DNA of 64,000 nt, taken from positions 8,650,501 to 8,714,500 of the forward strand of contig JAYKKM010000437.1 of NCBI GenBank assembly GCA_035772405.1. Reading direction: 5' to 3'. A program made the translations under genes and the position numbers. The notes beneath the pieces are model-generated. The model was not told the origin of the DNA, searched no databases, and worked only from the letters and a program-made list of their open reading frames with translations. Position 1 is the first letter of the stretch, and each line of letters starts with the position of its first letter. This stretch comes from Chrysogorgia sp. JL179-B06. Lineage: Eukaryota > Cnidaria > Anthozoa > Scleralcyonacea > Chrysogorgiidae. Shown one piece after another: positions 23,100 through 34,680 of the stretch.

Positions 23100-24420
23100 T
23101 TAGTAGTTATCAGGTATGTTTACTTGTATATATTGTGTCATGACATCCCTTATAGCTTCACCTTCCCCAGTAGCGCAAGAATAAACTGGATCAGGGACAT
23201 TTTGGTATTCAGTCTCCATCGATCTGTTTCTTGCAACTTGGCTTCTCACAAGTTCTTCATCAATAGTATCATTGTGAAGTTCACAAAAGTTATGGAGTAC
23301 AAAACATGATAAAAACAACTTTTGGAATTGTTTCAAGTTTTAGGTCCATTTTTCTTGTAAGAATCGACCACCGCGCTTTTAGACGACCAAATGCACACTC
23401 TATGGGGTTTCGGGCAGATCTCAACATGTTATTAAAAATCACTTCAGCATCAGTCTAATTGCATGATTGAAATTCTTTCATACAATTTGGTGTTAAAGGA
23501 TAAGCAGGGTCACCAATAACATAGTTTGGAATCTTGTTGTGACCAGGTAGTAGATTGTTGAAGGTTTGTGGTAGCTCTCCAGATTGTAACTTATTCTTTA
23601 CAATGGAATTTGAAAATACCTTTGCATCATGGACGCTACCAGACCATCTGCAATCTACATCCATGAAATAGCCTTTAAAATCATGCACACTGCTTGTACA
23701 CTGATAGAGAAAAATTGTTTATAGTTGAAATAATCCTGGGAATCAACAACTGGTCTTCGAATTGGAATGTGAGTGCCATCAATGCTCCCAAACGCCTGTA
23801 TGTACCATGCCAAATTGTGCTTCAAACTCTGCGACCTTAGCTCTCATTTCATCTTCTGTTTTGGGCAGATGAATATATTTAGGAGAGAGATGAGTAGATA
23901 TAGCTGTACAAACTTCAAGGACAATCTTTGATACGGTACACTGGTGTATGCCAAAAGTATTCGCTGTCATCCAGATAGACCCAGTATCTTTTAAATAATA
24001 CAGCGTGACACCAACTTTTTTTTCAACGGATAATGCAAAATAATTTGGTGATTTACCGGGTGTAATAAAGGGTCGAAGTTCTTCGCACAGTTCAGTAAAC
24101 CGTTCTCTGGACATGCGGAAATTCCTTTTCCAGTCGTCTGCTGCAGTTAATCATATTTCTCCGTTAATCATATTTCTCCACCAGGCGTCAGTCCTTCCAT
24201 TCTTTACCCAAAGCGATCGCTTCTTTCTCATCAGTCTGTTGAGCTTTTCTTCTATAGCAATAGTTTGCTTAATGGCATAGTAAATCATTATACTTTTGTT
24301 TACATGCTGTCGGTAAGCCATGTAAACATATAGCAAGCCATGAAGTTGAAAAAACAAGGTTGCTATAAGGCAAAATTGACGAAAACGACGGGTCCATATT
24401 TGAAATTCAAATATAAACAT
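23100..24420 (-). pseudogene. PIF/Harbinger DDE_4-type transposase, broken
   Basis: Read from 24420 downward: KRSLWVKNGRTDAWWRNM, a TGA within a duplicated ATATGATTAACGGAGAA, then DDWKRNFRMSRERFTELCEE and an HTH region (ANTFGIHQCTVSKIV). After a frameshift near 23785 comes [16 protein letters not shown] (first catalytic D). After another near 23690 comes [19 protein letters not shown] (second D region), then IGDPAYPLTP. After an in-frame TAG near 23458 comes SARNPIECAFGRLKARW (catalytic E region). The last part ends PDNY at 23100. The order of motifs matches Harbinger transposases of about 400 residues. Several stops and frameshifts show it is dead. Confidence 0.88.
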
Positions 24421-24475
24421 TGGCGGTGTTTATAATTTTATAATTCCCGCCAAATTTTAAGCCTGCCCCACAGGC

Positions 24476-24840
24476 TAACATTTCCCCATATAATCGCATG
24501 TTTCAACTCGTCCCGGAATTCGAGAAAAAACCCTGGCAAACCAATGGAGAAATTCCGATGAAACCATCACTTGGTTCAAATCTCTAGACAATAAAGACAA
24601 AACTTCATTTTTACTTTGATATCGTAGACTTCTATACCCGTCTATCTCTGAAGATCTACTTGACCGCGCCATTTCGTGGGGCAAGCAATTCACCACCATC
24701 TCCGACAGTGACATTAACATCATAAAACATGCTCGAAAGTCACTCCTCATGTTCAATAACGGAGACAAGTAATAGCACGTTCGACGTGACTATGGGAAGT
24801 TTTGATGGGGCTGAACTTTGATGGGGCTGAAATTTACGAT
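24476..24840 (+). pseudogene. Penelope-like reverse transcriptase fragment, degraded
   Basis: Nucleotide-level similarity to the Penelope-like copies at 52.8-53.1 kb, with remnants of the palm (FDIVDFYxxLS region), WGKQFTTISDSDINIIKHARKS and TFDVTMGSFDGAE. Frames are broken many times. It is a short relic next to the Harbinger transposase and an opposite-strand Penelope fragment. Confidence 0.65.
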
Positions 24841-24889
24841 GTAAATTTAATAGTGGCATGAAATGAATTGAGAGAGTTCAAAAACTGAT

Positions 24890-25782
24890 CAAGTAAGGCA
24901 CGGCCACTGGTCCAAATCATGAACTAATATCATCTAAATAGCGCCACCAAAGCTGGGGTTTAAGAGCAATGCTACCCAAGAATTTGCATTCCAGTTCACT
25001 CATGAATATATTAGCATAGGCTGGTGCAAACTTGGTACCCATGGCATGGCCGTGCCAAGCTTCTGATGAAAAATGGAGCCATCAAATTCAAAATAATTGT
25101 TTTCCAAGACAATGCGAGCAAGGTCAACTAATTCTGATGTGGGAATATTAGCATTGTCACGGTTGTTAAGAATATTAGACAATGCTTCCAAACCCTCCAA
25201 GTGAGGGATGTGGGAATACAAACCCACAACATCAACAGTAACCAGCAAAGCATTATCTGGGAGAGTGCTCACATCCTCAAGTTTACGTAAAAAATGAGAC
25301 GTATCTTTGATGTATGACGCAATGCCTTGAACTAAAGGTTGAAGGTGGAAATCTAAAAATTCAGATATCCTTTCAGAAGGCATACCACAATTTGAAACTA
25401 TAGGCCTACCGGGAATTTCTCCTTTAACCAGGCTCTTATGTATTTTGGGCAGTAGGTAAAACTTACCCAATCTGGGATTATCCACTAGCAGGTATTCAAA
25501 GCACTTGGCATCAATGTATTTGGAATTAAGCATAGGAGTTAATTTATCACGGATTTGAGAGGTCAAACCAACAGTTATAGGGTCAGAAGAAACAAGCTCA
25601 TAAACAGATGGGTCATATAGCTGTCGAAGGGCCTCTTCACGATAATCTGACACATCCAAAATAACAACAGCCGAACCCTTATCCGCCTGTTTAATAACTA
25701 TGTCCCTATAACTCTTAAGACTAGAAATGGCTGTTTTCTCAGGCAAAGACAAATTACTGTAGTTATGACCTCTCTCGTCCAA
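24890..25782 (-). pseudogene. Penelope-like reverse transcriptase fragment (second family)
   Basis: An open frame from 25782 reads [71 protein letters not shown] (motif A region) and FHQKLGTAM. A frameshift near 25050 is followed in another frame by MGTKFAPAYANIFM (motif B) and WWRYLDDI (motif C, Y-x-D-D). These are reverse transcriptase motifs in the Penelope-like style (KPADKG...LPKIHK). It diverges from the copies at 52-56 kb and lacks the GIY-YIG domain. The upstream end abuts a duplicated ACCTCTCTCGTCCAAAGCTC and then (TA)n. Confidence 0.85.
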
Positions 25783-25833
25783 AGCTCTCTATACAAATTA
25801 CTGTAGTTATGACCTCTCTCGTCCAAAGCTCTC

Positions 25834-26303
<470 letters not shown>

Positions 26304-26305
26304 CT

Positions 26306-26345
26306 TTACTTAAAACAGTTCGTTGTTACTCAGAGTTTCACGCCG
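26306..26345 (-). ncRNA. Truncated hammerhead 3' half
   Basis: The minus strand reads GGCGTGAAACTCTGAGTAAC then AACGAACTGTTTTAAGTAAA, identical to the 3' half of the hammerhead at 26934-26991. The CTGAAGA box is lost. It forms an inverted partner to that ribozyme around the GIY-YIG relic. Confidence 0.7.
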
Positions 26346-26379
26346 AAACATCCACAACACCCGCGTCCTTACAAAAAAG

Positions 26380-26830
26380 AACCACAGCAACAGCACCAGC
26401 GAAAGAAAATGTAACTGCCGAAACAAAGAAGCATGTCCAGTGCAAGGAAACTGCTTATAGTCCCAAACGTGATTTACCAAGCCGAAGTTAGCCGAGCCGA
26501 CAGTTTGGATAAGAAAGTAACTTTACATTAGTATGACTGCACACCCATTCAAGACCCGCTACAACAACCACAAGAAATCCTTTCGCGACCCGAAACACTC
26601 AAATGAGACGGAACTCTCGAGTTATGTTTGGGGGGGTTAAAAAACGAAGAAAAATAATTTTCGGTAAAATGGTCCATCTTAAAACGCATGAAATCATACG
26701 AAAGTGGAGCGAAGCGGTGCAATCTTTGTATCGAAGAAAAGTTATGCATTATGAAAGCCGACAAAGGACATCTTCTGAACAAACGAACCGAAATTTATTC
26801 AAAATGCCGCCACAGGAATAAATTCTACAT
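26380..26830 (+). pseudogene. Penelope GIY-YIG endonuclease relic
   Basis: Broken frames match the intact GIY-YIG segments at 52-56 kb: VIYQAEVSRADSLDKKVTYI, TAHPFKTRYNNHKKSFRDPK and HSNETELSSYVW, then a more decayed tail to about 26830. A hammerhead follows 105 bp downstream, the same order as in the 52-56 kb units. Confidence 0.75.
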
Positions 26831-26933
26831 AATTAAGCAACCTAAAGCGCTCCAATATCAGAAGATGACATCATCACCATTAGTGACACCGTGACGCATG
26901 AGTATCTATAAAAGAATAGTTAAACCAGAATCT

Positions 26934-26991
26934 CAACAGTTGTCTGAAGATCGTCTCTCGGCGTGAAACTCTGAGTAACAACGAACTGTTT
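26934..26991 (+). ncRNA. Type I hammerhead ribozyme (Penelope-associated)
   Basis: CTGAAGA core (26944-26950), stem II TCGTC-TCTC-GGCGT, GAAAC (26965-26969), stem III ACTC-T-GAGT and cleavage site GTA, with the cut after 26977. Stem I pairs GTTGT (26939-26943) with ACAAC (26978-26982), then AACA with TGTT further out. All conserved core positions are present, with A at the variable position 7. Activity is inferred. Confidence 0.82.
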
Positions 26992-27011
26992 TAAGTAAAG
27001 ATTCTATATTC

Positions 27012-27040
27012 GCTCTATCATTAACGATATTGAGCACTCT
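27012..27040 (+). ncRNA. Conserved post-ribozyme hairpin
   Basis: GCTCTATC...GATATTGAGCACTC: GCTC pairs with GAGC and TATC with GATA. It lies 35 nt after the hammerhead cleavage site. The same element follows the ribozymes at 54.3, 56.6, 60.5 and 60.8 kb. Confidence 0.7.
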
Positions 27041-27083
27041 ATATAACGTCAATATTCAGTATTTATTTCGTTTTATTTCATAT

Positions 27084-27099
<16 letters not shown>

Positions 27100-27114
<15 letters not shown>

Positions 27115-27560
27115 AGTGAGAAATGGATCCCTGCCGCGGCTATTTTCGAACAAATAGATGTTGTTGAAGAAACATTATCTACATAATCATATAGAGGGAA
27201 AAATTAATCGAATATGATTGGCTATAATGAGGGCATTTTTCCTAAATCAGTCAGGGCAAAATTACTTGTACCTGACTGGTGGAGACGCCAGCGAGAAACA
27301 ATTAAATTAATGTGTTGTTTTACTCGTAAATCCAAGCTCCCTGTTCTCTTAAATCGATGTTTGACTCAATAAAGCTTGTTGTAATGTACCGTTTACTTTC
27401 AGTGGATTGTCTCCTCGCAAGCGAGGATGATAACCGCGCCGCAGCTGGGATCCATTCATCTCACGAAAAGTTTGTCGCCGCGCAAGCGCGAGGGTGATAA
27501 TCTAGCCGCGGGAAGGGATCCATTTCTCACGAATAGTTAGTATATATATATTTATATATT
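27100..27560. repeat. Repeated GTGAGAAATGGATCCC / CCTCGCAAGCGAGG motifs
   Basis: GTGAGAAATGGATCCCTGCC with CGCGGC (27116) recurs inverted at 27510-27535 (CCGCGGGAAGGGATCCATTT), with a third relative at 27441. CTCGCAAGCGAGGATGATAA (27415) and GCGCAAGCGCGAGGGTGATA (27481) are further paired units. The CTCGCTTGCGAGG motif at 3325 is related. Class unknown. Confidence 0.55.
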
Positions 27561-28239
27561 AAAGCAGAGCATCGTAGGACTAACTCCTTATAAAGAAGTT
27601 AAAAGTAGTTTTGGGTGATATTTTGGTAGAAACGCAAGCCGCCATTGATTGTGATCTGATGAACTAATGAGATTCGTTCTGTTGATATTTAAAAAAAGTT
27701 AAATTGGAAAACTCTCGATGAAAGGAGAGAAGCACAAACTATTAAACAAGTTAACAGGGATGCAGGAATGCCCGCAGAGTATATATCAAACATGTTTATA
27801 GGATCTCTGAAAATAAGAGTTATAATCTAAGAAATAATAACCAAATACTGGCGCTATCAAAACCACAAACTAATGCAATGAAGAGGAGTTTTAGTTATTT
27901 AAGTGCCAAGATCTGGAATAATCAACCCACAAATGAGCGTAACAATAATATAGTGTCATATATTACTGACTAATGATAGGGTATTTTAACTATTTTAGTA
28001 TTTTATATTTTAATTATTTTAGAATCATTTTAACATTGTACATATATATGCATGCATAATTATCAGTTTGTAAGTTAGATATAGATTAGTTAGGCATATT
28101 TAGAACTTTATGACATTTTAACACATGGTCCCACGAAAAGCAACCTTTTAATTTTATCTTTTTAACTATTGTAACTATATATGGTTGATGGGCTACCGTG
28201 TAAAAATAAGATTAAATAAAATAAAATAAACATAAAGAG
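27561..28239. other. No intact gene
   Basis: 27690-27960 reads like a decayed reverse-transcriptase C-terminal tail in places (SYLSAKIWNNQPTNERNN), and 28200-28225 has an AATAAAATAAAATAAA end. A LINE 3' fragment on the plus strand is possible but weak. Confidence 0.3.
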
Positions 28240-28640
28240 GTTTTTACGAAGGGTATACACGTTTGCGTAATATAATAGGTACGTGTGTTATGTATTTAGA
28301 CTAGCTAATAATTCCAAATCTGTTTTCAGAGTTGAAAACGGTTAAATATTGATCAAGATAACGTTCAAAATAAAATACGATGAGCGGGCGCCTGATTGCC
28401 GACTGATTTCTATGTACATAAACAGTTTTTTACGAAGGATATGCACGTTCTCGTAATATAATAGGAACGTATGTATGCATTTAGACTCGGTAATTCCAAA
28501 TCAGAATTGAAATGGAGTAAATATTGGCTGATATAATGTTCAAAATATACGTGCGATTTGTTATCTGCAGACAATAAAACAAATACACAGCGTACGCGGT
28601 CTGGGCCCTGGGGACCATGGCTGAGTGGTTATTGCGAGTG
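28240..28640 (-). repeat. Dispersed repeat family R, tandem partial copies
   Basis: Two successive units of about 190 bp (TTTTTACGAAGG.TAT.CACGTT..CGTAATATAATAGG at 28242 and 28432) followed by GCGTACGCGGTCTGGGCCCT and GGGGACCATGG. This is the inverse of the core at 11270-11480 and 31680-31770. Confidence 0.7.
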
Positions 28641-28939
28641 GAGATTTAGCTGGCTTCCTCGTATTGTTTACGTGCGTACGGCTACTATATTTATGAATAC
28701 ATTTTGCCTTCTATATGATTAACAGGTAATCACGAGGTTCCTCGTAAAATCAAGGTTCAATTTCACTTGTGTTTTCAAAGTTTCCTTAATTGCCCTCGTC
28801 ACTTCGCGTCTCGGGTAATTTTGTGAAACTATGAAAACACGCGTGAGATTAAACCTTAATTTTCCTCGGCCCCATGCGATTACCTACTCATAAAAATAAA
28901 AGATTTGGGTTTGATTTTAATATTTTGACACATGCCTAG

Positions 28940-29752
28940 ACGTCATCAGGCGGTTGTTTGGACACCTCATGTTGCTCGAATTCGCAACCATGTCTCAACG
29001 GAGGGAAATGTCATGCAAAGTGTCTTGTGAACGCAAAACGCTTCAGATGTTCTTGTCCTGATGGTTTCAAAGGTACTCGCTGTGAAGTGACACCGAGAAG
29101 CTGTAAAGATTATGGCCAATCATCAAATCATACTGCTGGTCGTCGTTTGATATATGCTGCAGATAACTCCACCTACATAGCATTTTGCGATTTTATTTCA
29201 TCAAATACAAAAAACTCGACCTACACCCTGGCAATGTCGTACAGGAAATCTAATAATGATATTTATGAAAGCCAACCGCTGACAAAAGATTTTCCAAGGG
29301 ACCAAAATGTTTCGGGCTGGAATGACTACAGATTGTCTTTGGCACGGATGAAAGAATTACGCGACGAGTCTTCGCATTGGGAATTCAGATGCTCCTATCG
29401 GACGCAAGGATTGGCACCCGTCGATTACGTAAGAGTGAAAATTTCAAAAACCGATATCCTCACATACACTTCAGCCGCTCAAGGAAAGTGCCGTGAGGTG
29501 GAGGCTGTACGAATCAAGGGTAAATATCGTGCCAATGTGATCCTTGGCATGAGTCAGGGAGGTATTACGTTTCACCTTGGGGCACATATTGGCGCTTCAT
29601 GTGGCGCATGGGGCGGTTACAGTAATAAAAAGTGTGGTGTTCAATATGCTCGGTATTTTGGCTCGTATGTTTGCACTGATCCACACTTTTCATGTATGAA
29701 ATATTCAATTAGAACCACTGAGCTATGGTTTGTACATACAGTGAATCTGTGA
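28940..29752 (+). CDS. Last exon of a secreted PAN/EGF/fibrinogen-like protein
   Basis: A polypyrimidine-poor acceptor (GCCTAG) opens a phase-0 exon of 270 codons. It begins TSSGGCLDTSCCSNSQPCLN, then an EGF-like domain with CLNGGKC and CSCPDGFKGTRC. The C-terminal 210 residues (from CKDYG) look like a divergent fibrinogen-related domain of the kind seen in cnidarian secreted proteins: IAFCDFIS, WNDYRLSLARMKELRDESSHW, then GASCGAWGGYSNKKCG. It ends at TGA 29750-29752. The frame is clean over 810 bases between transposon-rich regions, which suggests it is under selection. It is probably extracellular and possibly lectin-like. The exon join to 20078 is the least certain point; additional exons could lie between. 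Confidence 0.78.
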   Translation, partial: TSSGGCLDTSCCSNSQPCLNGGKCHAKCLVNAKRFRCSCPDGFKGTRCEVTPRSCKDYGQSSNHTAGRRLIYAADNSTYIAFCDFISSNTKNSTYTLAMSYRKSNNDIYESQPLTKDFPRDQNVSGWNDYRLSLARMKELRDESSHWEFRCSYRTQGLAPVDYVRVKISKTDILTYTSAAQGKCREVEAVRIKGKYRANVILGMSQGGITFHLGAHIGASCGAWGGYSNKKCGVQYARYFGSYVCTDPHFSCMKYSIRTTELWFVHTVNL

Positions 29753-29903
29753 ACTCTTTAAATTGTCTTGGACAAATGAAAATATCTACATTCCATATTC
29801 TAAAGTAGGTTAGAAAAGGTAAATGTTTGTCAAACTCACTAATCAATCATGAGGTCTCGGTCAACCATTTACGGCCATATGAATGACTTGAAGTTTCTTG
29901 AGG

Positions 29904-30772
29904 TGCATTCACACTAGCGGACTACGCCTGGATTTTAAAGGTCAACTATACCTTTTGAGGTTCCATTTTCCTCCGAAAGAGATATCATCTAACTTTGTAA
30001 CAGTGAAGAAAAAATGAATTTCATGATATAGCGCAGAATTTATTGAGGAGTATTTCTTCAGATCGCTTGTTGCACGACCGCTTTTTGAGAAGAATGGCAC
30101 TATTACCCTATGACGTCATACTGGTTAGTGCTTGATATTTGGTTTGTCACTTATCACCCAAGAGTAAACAATATTCCGAACTTCACTAAAATTAAACCCG
30201 TATCTCGCTGATTCATACCGGTATGACATCACATACCGGTAGTACCAGGCTTTCTTTCGACGCGGTCGTTGTTTAAATAGGTTTAGCAAAAGGGCTGAAA
30301 AGATTTTAACAGATCATAAAAGCGGAACCGAGGAACCAATTTCAATTATTTCTTCGGTTTTGAATTGAACTTTTCGAATTCTAACGAAAAATAGAATAAC
30401 CTCAAAAGGTATAGTTGACCTTTAAAGGTATAGTTGACCTTTAACAGGCACTGCAGCATTGGAATCGGACTTACTCCTTGCGTTCATATCGGCTTCCGGG
30501 AAATATGCCAACAAATGTTGCGGTATTATACTTGTTTTCAGTTTCGCTGGTCAGGATGGTATTTCTGACCTCTCGTACAGCCGATTCCTAAATAACAACT
30601 AAAGTCATTCATACTGTGTTCACACTTGGTTGAGTCCAACCAGAGTACAGTCATTCTCAGTCCATCTCGATCAGGTGGAATCGAACCATTTCCAATCCAG
30701 TCCGTTCACAGTACTGTCGAAATCCAGTACAATCAAAGTCCAAATCTAGTCCGAATCCGCTAGTGTGAATGC
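29904..30772. mobile_element. Outer inverted-repeat MITE with a nested TTAA element
   Basis: GTGCATTCACACTAGCGGAC (left, 29903) and CCGCTAGTGTGAATGCTGC (right, ending about 30774) are inverted ends. The right half also has repeated CAGTCC/AGTCCGAATCC motifs. The target duplication is unclear (possibly TTG). The element at 29939-30421 is inserted within it. Confidence 0.7.
29939..30421. mobile_element. MITE with TTAA target duplication, 483 bp
   Basis: Ends AGGTCAACTATACCTTTTGA (plus GGTT) and their inverse AACCTCAAAAGGTATAGTTG (plus ACCT) are flanked by TTAA at 29935-29938 and 30422-30425. Part of the right end is duplicated (30426-30445). Non-coding. Confidence 0.88.
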
Positions 30773-30774
30773 TG

Positions 30775-31589
30775 CTTTGGAATAAGTTTGGTATTCATTA
30801 AAATTTCTTATGGGCGATGCACAGTCCACAACAACAGTTGGTATACAACACTAATAGCACATTGACTGTACCTGAAATTTAGATACTGTATTTCAAAATT
30901 TGTAGATATTGTACTCGGAACGTTTTTCGAGTTATTATGTAAAAGAATGACCTAAAAAACAAAATTAACAGATACACAAACAATATCTAATAAATCTCAC
31001 GAAAGTTGCTCATATTAACAGTAATATTTGCAGTCATGTTACTTAAATTTCAATAATTATAATAATTAAAAATCATATAAATAATTAAAAAATAATAAAT
31101 TAATTAATACTATGATTAATTCATACTGCTAAAAAGGCAACGTTTTATAGTAATCTTAAAGTAATATGAACAAAACTTCAAGGAAGAAATAACTACTCCA
31201 TAGAAACCTCACGTTCTCCATTTTGCAAGAAGTATTAAACACAACGTTGGTTAGCGTCCTTGAGCAGACGTGAGGGAATGGAGTACAACGGAAGCGCCTA
31301 GTTTGTATTATACTCGTTAATTTACTCATATGTACATAACATATAGTATACATATTCCTCCACAACGAATCCCGATCTCGCTCTCTCTCTCTCCCTATAT
31401 ATATATTATATATAGATATATATTCCAAAGAAACCATTTTGTATTCAACCGCGCAAATGCACCACGGAGTGTGCAATGTGCATTACGTTAATCTATAAGT
31501 TTAAGCAATCACAACCAAAATCAACTAAAAAGAGAGCTGTAAAAGTTATATATTGAATGCCAGTACGACGATCTATAAATACAATACAA
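30775..31589. other. No gene recognised
   Basis: AT-rich stretch with a short (CT)n tract at 31376-31396. No coding or RNA feature supported. Confidence 0.4.
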
Positions 31590-31775
31590 TACTGTACTAG
31601 AAATACGAACCCGCAATAATCCCCGCGCTCGCCTTTTCTTCATTACCCACCCCACCCTAGAGTTTCTTTTCCCCAACCATGGTCCCCAGTGCCCAGACCG
31701 TGTATTTGTATTTGTAAATCCCAAAAGGCCGGTTCGTCGTACGTAGATTTTGAACGTTATCTCGGCCATTATTTA
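31590..31775 (+). repeat. Dispersed repeat family R, copy 4
   Basis: ACTAGAAATACGAACCCGCA, CTAGAGTTTCTTTTCCCC, CCATGGTCCCCAGTGCCCAG and CGTCGTACGTAGATTTTGAA are shared with 11190-11500. Confidence 0.75.
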
Positions 31776-32225
31776 CTCGATGGGAAATAAAATCTCCATA
31801 CAAGCGACAAAGTTTATCTTTACCAGTATTTTCTGGACAACTTTATATTTTGCACGACCTGTTTGCTTGTGTTTAAGTTACAAATTGAACACTTGTCCGC
31901 AAAAGTGGGATTCTGGGTTTCGTGCAAAAATAAATGCAGCCATAGCCATTCGAGCGAGCCAGCTTGGGCAGCGAGCCAGCTCGGTTAGGAGGGCTAGAAA
32001 TTCTCATGTAAACAAGGGATGAAATCCATATATCGGCAAAGAGGGCTAGCCCTACCAAGAGGGCTGGGGCCCTCATCCATATAAATACCCCTTAAGCCGA
32101 ACAATATACACATGTCAATAAACAGTGTATATTGTGTGTACATAATACTTAACTGTATAAAATCACTTACTATATATACTGTATATTCTCACTTTTGATC
32201 AACCTCTATATCCTCTATACTATTT
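31776..32225. other. No gene recognised
   Basis: Includes a short repeat cluster (GAGCGAGCCAGCTTGGGCA then GCGAGCCAGCTCGG at 31953-31985; GAGGGCTAGCCCTACCAAGA at 32039). No product recognised. Confidence 0.35.
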
Positions 32226-32332
32226 AACAATTAGTCACTGAAGTCGAGGTGATTATCGGTGAATATTTACCGAGCCGCGAAGCGGCGAGGTAAATATAAC
32301 GATAATCACCGAGACTGAGGTGACTAATTGTT
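32226..32332. repeat. Hairpin MITE, copy 1
   Basis: A near-perfect palindrome centred on GCCGCGAAGCGGC, with arms CAATTAGTCAC...GGTGATTATCG.TGAATATTTACC. The same palindrome lies in inverse orientation at 48935-49022, and the flank TTTTAGTAGAAATTCACAGG is shared. Confidence 0.85.
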
Positions 32333-33403
32333 TTAGTAGAAATTCACAGGTGACTATCAGAGAGAAACAACTGAAAGAAAGCAACAAAAAATGTTTTAAG
32401 ACTTTTAATTATTTTATTTGTTATTCCGGAAGTCGCGCATCGTGAGATCACATGATTTTACGTAATCAACATTCAACAGAATACTAAAAAATAGGTCCGC
32501 TTAGGCGTACTGTATCTGAGCTAATATGTACAGCTATCATATGTACATGAAGATATGTTTTCGGTATTCTCATATGTAATATTTAAAGAATAGAACACAT
32601 TTTCCATGTTTCCATCGAGTTGATAGAGAAACACGAGTGAAACGTTGCAATGTGGCATTTATGTGGCTGGGAACACTGGCCCAAAGGGTGAATGTTTTAT
32701 CGCTATTTTGAGTTCTTCCAATGTTCCATGAGTGTTTCTATATTATTAACTCGAAGGAAACACAGATCCATTTCATTTATAAAATACTGGTAACCCTTTG
32801 AAATTTGATAAACGTGCAATTAATCATCGATTGAGCATGCAGTTATACCAATAACAATGTTATAACTGCAGTCTCAAATAGTACTGTATTTTGCAAGTAT
32901 AAATAGTATTAAACTATGAACTGTTATAAGCGACTTTGATTAAGCGACTTTAAGTTGATAACTGTTATAAGCGACTTTGTCTGTGAGCTACAGGTATATG
33001 GTTACTAAATTTCATTACTGAACTTATTTTTTTGCAAGTTGATATCTTTTGTCTGAGATGATAGTTAACCATAACAACATTACTGGAACGTCAGTAAACA
33101 AGCTCAATATTGCTGTTTTGTTGTATTGATTTGATGTCTATTTTTTATATATTTATTTGAATTAACACAAATTTACTGGTAATACGCCTTGGAAAACTGT
33201 CAAACACAAATTATCTGATATCCGGCAGGATAATAGAAAATATCCGCCGGATAGTGAGATTATCCATATCCACTATCCGATCGGATACTAAATCCGGCGC
33301 ACCCCTAGAATAGACATTCATTACGTACAACCATAGATAGTAAATAGACTATTTACTATCCATGGGCACATTTGCGGATGCCTCACGTAACCCCCCCCCC
33401 CCC
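32333..33403. other. Repeat flank, no gene
   Basis: 32333-32500 matches the inverse of 48830-48935, including TTCCGGAAGTCGCGCA, GTGAGATCACATGATTTTAC and GTAATCAACATTCAACAGA. 32580-32790 is the repeat also seen at 12560-12740. Nothing coding. Confidence 0.5.
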
Positions 33404-34324
33404 CAGTAGCGTGGTGGCCGGGGGGGCCGGGGGGCCATGGCCCCCCAGCGATGGTTTCAAGAGGGGCGCCGAGACACGGACGGTGGGCGCCAAAATTACC
33501 AAGAAGGGCCTGGATTAGTGTGTAAAATTTAAATTCTGGAATAAAAATTCTAAAACAATATAACGCGGTACTGTATGATGCGTATCCAACTCTCTGTCGC
33601 GTTTATGCTATTGCTGTGGCCATCCCGGTCAGTTCGTCGACTGCAGAGCGTTCATTTTCTGCACTCAAGAGGGTGAAGACTCGAATTCGTTCGTCCATGG
33701 TTCAGGAGAGACTTGAATCGTTGCTTTCAATGACAATCGAGCGTAAAATTTTGCTCAAATGCGATAAAGACCGTCTCATCAACTTGTACGCAAAGCTTTC
33801 TCCCGAACTGTCAAAAGCTCTACTTTGACTAATTGACTTGCATTCGGTTAATCGGTTGTCTTTTAAAACTGTTAAGTTAGTGTTATATTATGCTCAACGT
33901 GCATAAACTTTAGCCTATAGGCTATAGTATATTCTGACTATACGTTATTGACATTTGACCAGGAACAAAATTATTTTCTAACAGTCTCTCTTCAGTCTCT
34001 TCGTTCTTGTAAAACCCTATAAATTTCTAAACAAATTGTAAATCTTGATACAAAAAATGTTGTTTTCTAACCATGGGAATTCTGTAAAATCTTTCCCCAG
34101 AACGCAGGAAATGGCATTTCAGAGACTCTAGATTTCAAAAATTTTCGGGGGAGCATGCCCCCGAACCACCCTAGAAAGCGGACTACTCACGCCTTCGGCG
34201 CTCGCTTCTCGCGCCTTCGGCGCTCGCTTATGTCAGATTTGCAACTGGATTTGGCATCTCTGGGGGCGCCAATTTAGCACTGGCCAGTGGCCCCCCTTGA
34301 AATATTCGAGCCACCACGCCACTG
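33404..34324 (+). mobile_element. Internally deleted hAT element, 921 bp, in a C-run
   Basis: Ends CAGTAGCGTGGTGGC and GCCACCACGCCACTG are inverted (one mismatch) and flanked by at least 8 C on each side, consistent with an 8-bp CCCCCCCC duplication. The interior retains the 3' end of a hAT transposase gene. Confidence 0.88.
33560..33828 (+). pseudogene. hAT transposase C-terminal dimerisation domain
   Basis: Open from about 33560 (VLYDAYPTLCRVYAIAV) through IPVSSSTAERSFSALKRVKT, RIRSSMVQERLESLLSM and TIERK to SKALL and a TGA. This is the conserved hAT C-terminal dimerisation motif (STAERSFSALK...R..M...RL..L). The rest of the transposase is missing, so this is a non-autonomous remnant. Confidence 0.92.
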
Positions 34325-34491
34325 CCCCCCCCCCTGTTGACCCCTCTTGTGTTGTAAACCGTTTTCAACATCTATTCACAATAATAGTAGTTCATGAACA
34401 TGTGTAATATTAAACAGATGTAAGTTGAACAGTTGCATAAAAATGCAGTTGAACATTATACATAGTTGCATAACATATTACAACATAGATA

Positions 34492-34680
34492 CAAGAGGTT
34501 GTCTGGTCCTTCGAAGAGGTTTTCTGGTCCTTCGAAGAGGTTTACTGGTCCCCCGAAGAGGTTGAATTGTCCTCCGAAGAGGTTGTTTAGTCCTCCGAAG
34601 AGGTTGAATTGTCCTCCAAAGAGGTTGTATTGTCCTTCGAAGAGGTTGAATTGTCCTCCGAAGAGGTTGAGTTGGCTGTC
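34492..34680 (+). repeat. 21-bp minisatellite, about 8.5 copies
   Basis: Unit AAGAGGTTNNNTGGTCCTNCG. In the open frame it codes for KRLSGPS, KRFSGPS, KRFTGPP, KRLNCPP and so on. The period is a multiple of three so the frame stays open, but there is no evidence the peptide is made. Confidence 0.9.

Noticed and set aside
24475..24768. Minus-strand 97-residue frame
   Set aside because: Antisense to a plus-strand Penelope RT relic whose nucleotide sequence matches 52.8-53.1 kb.
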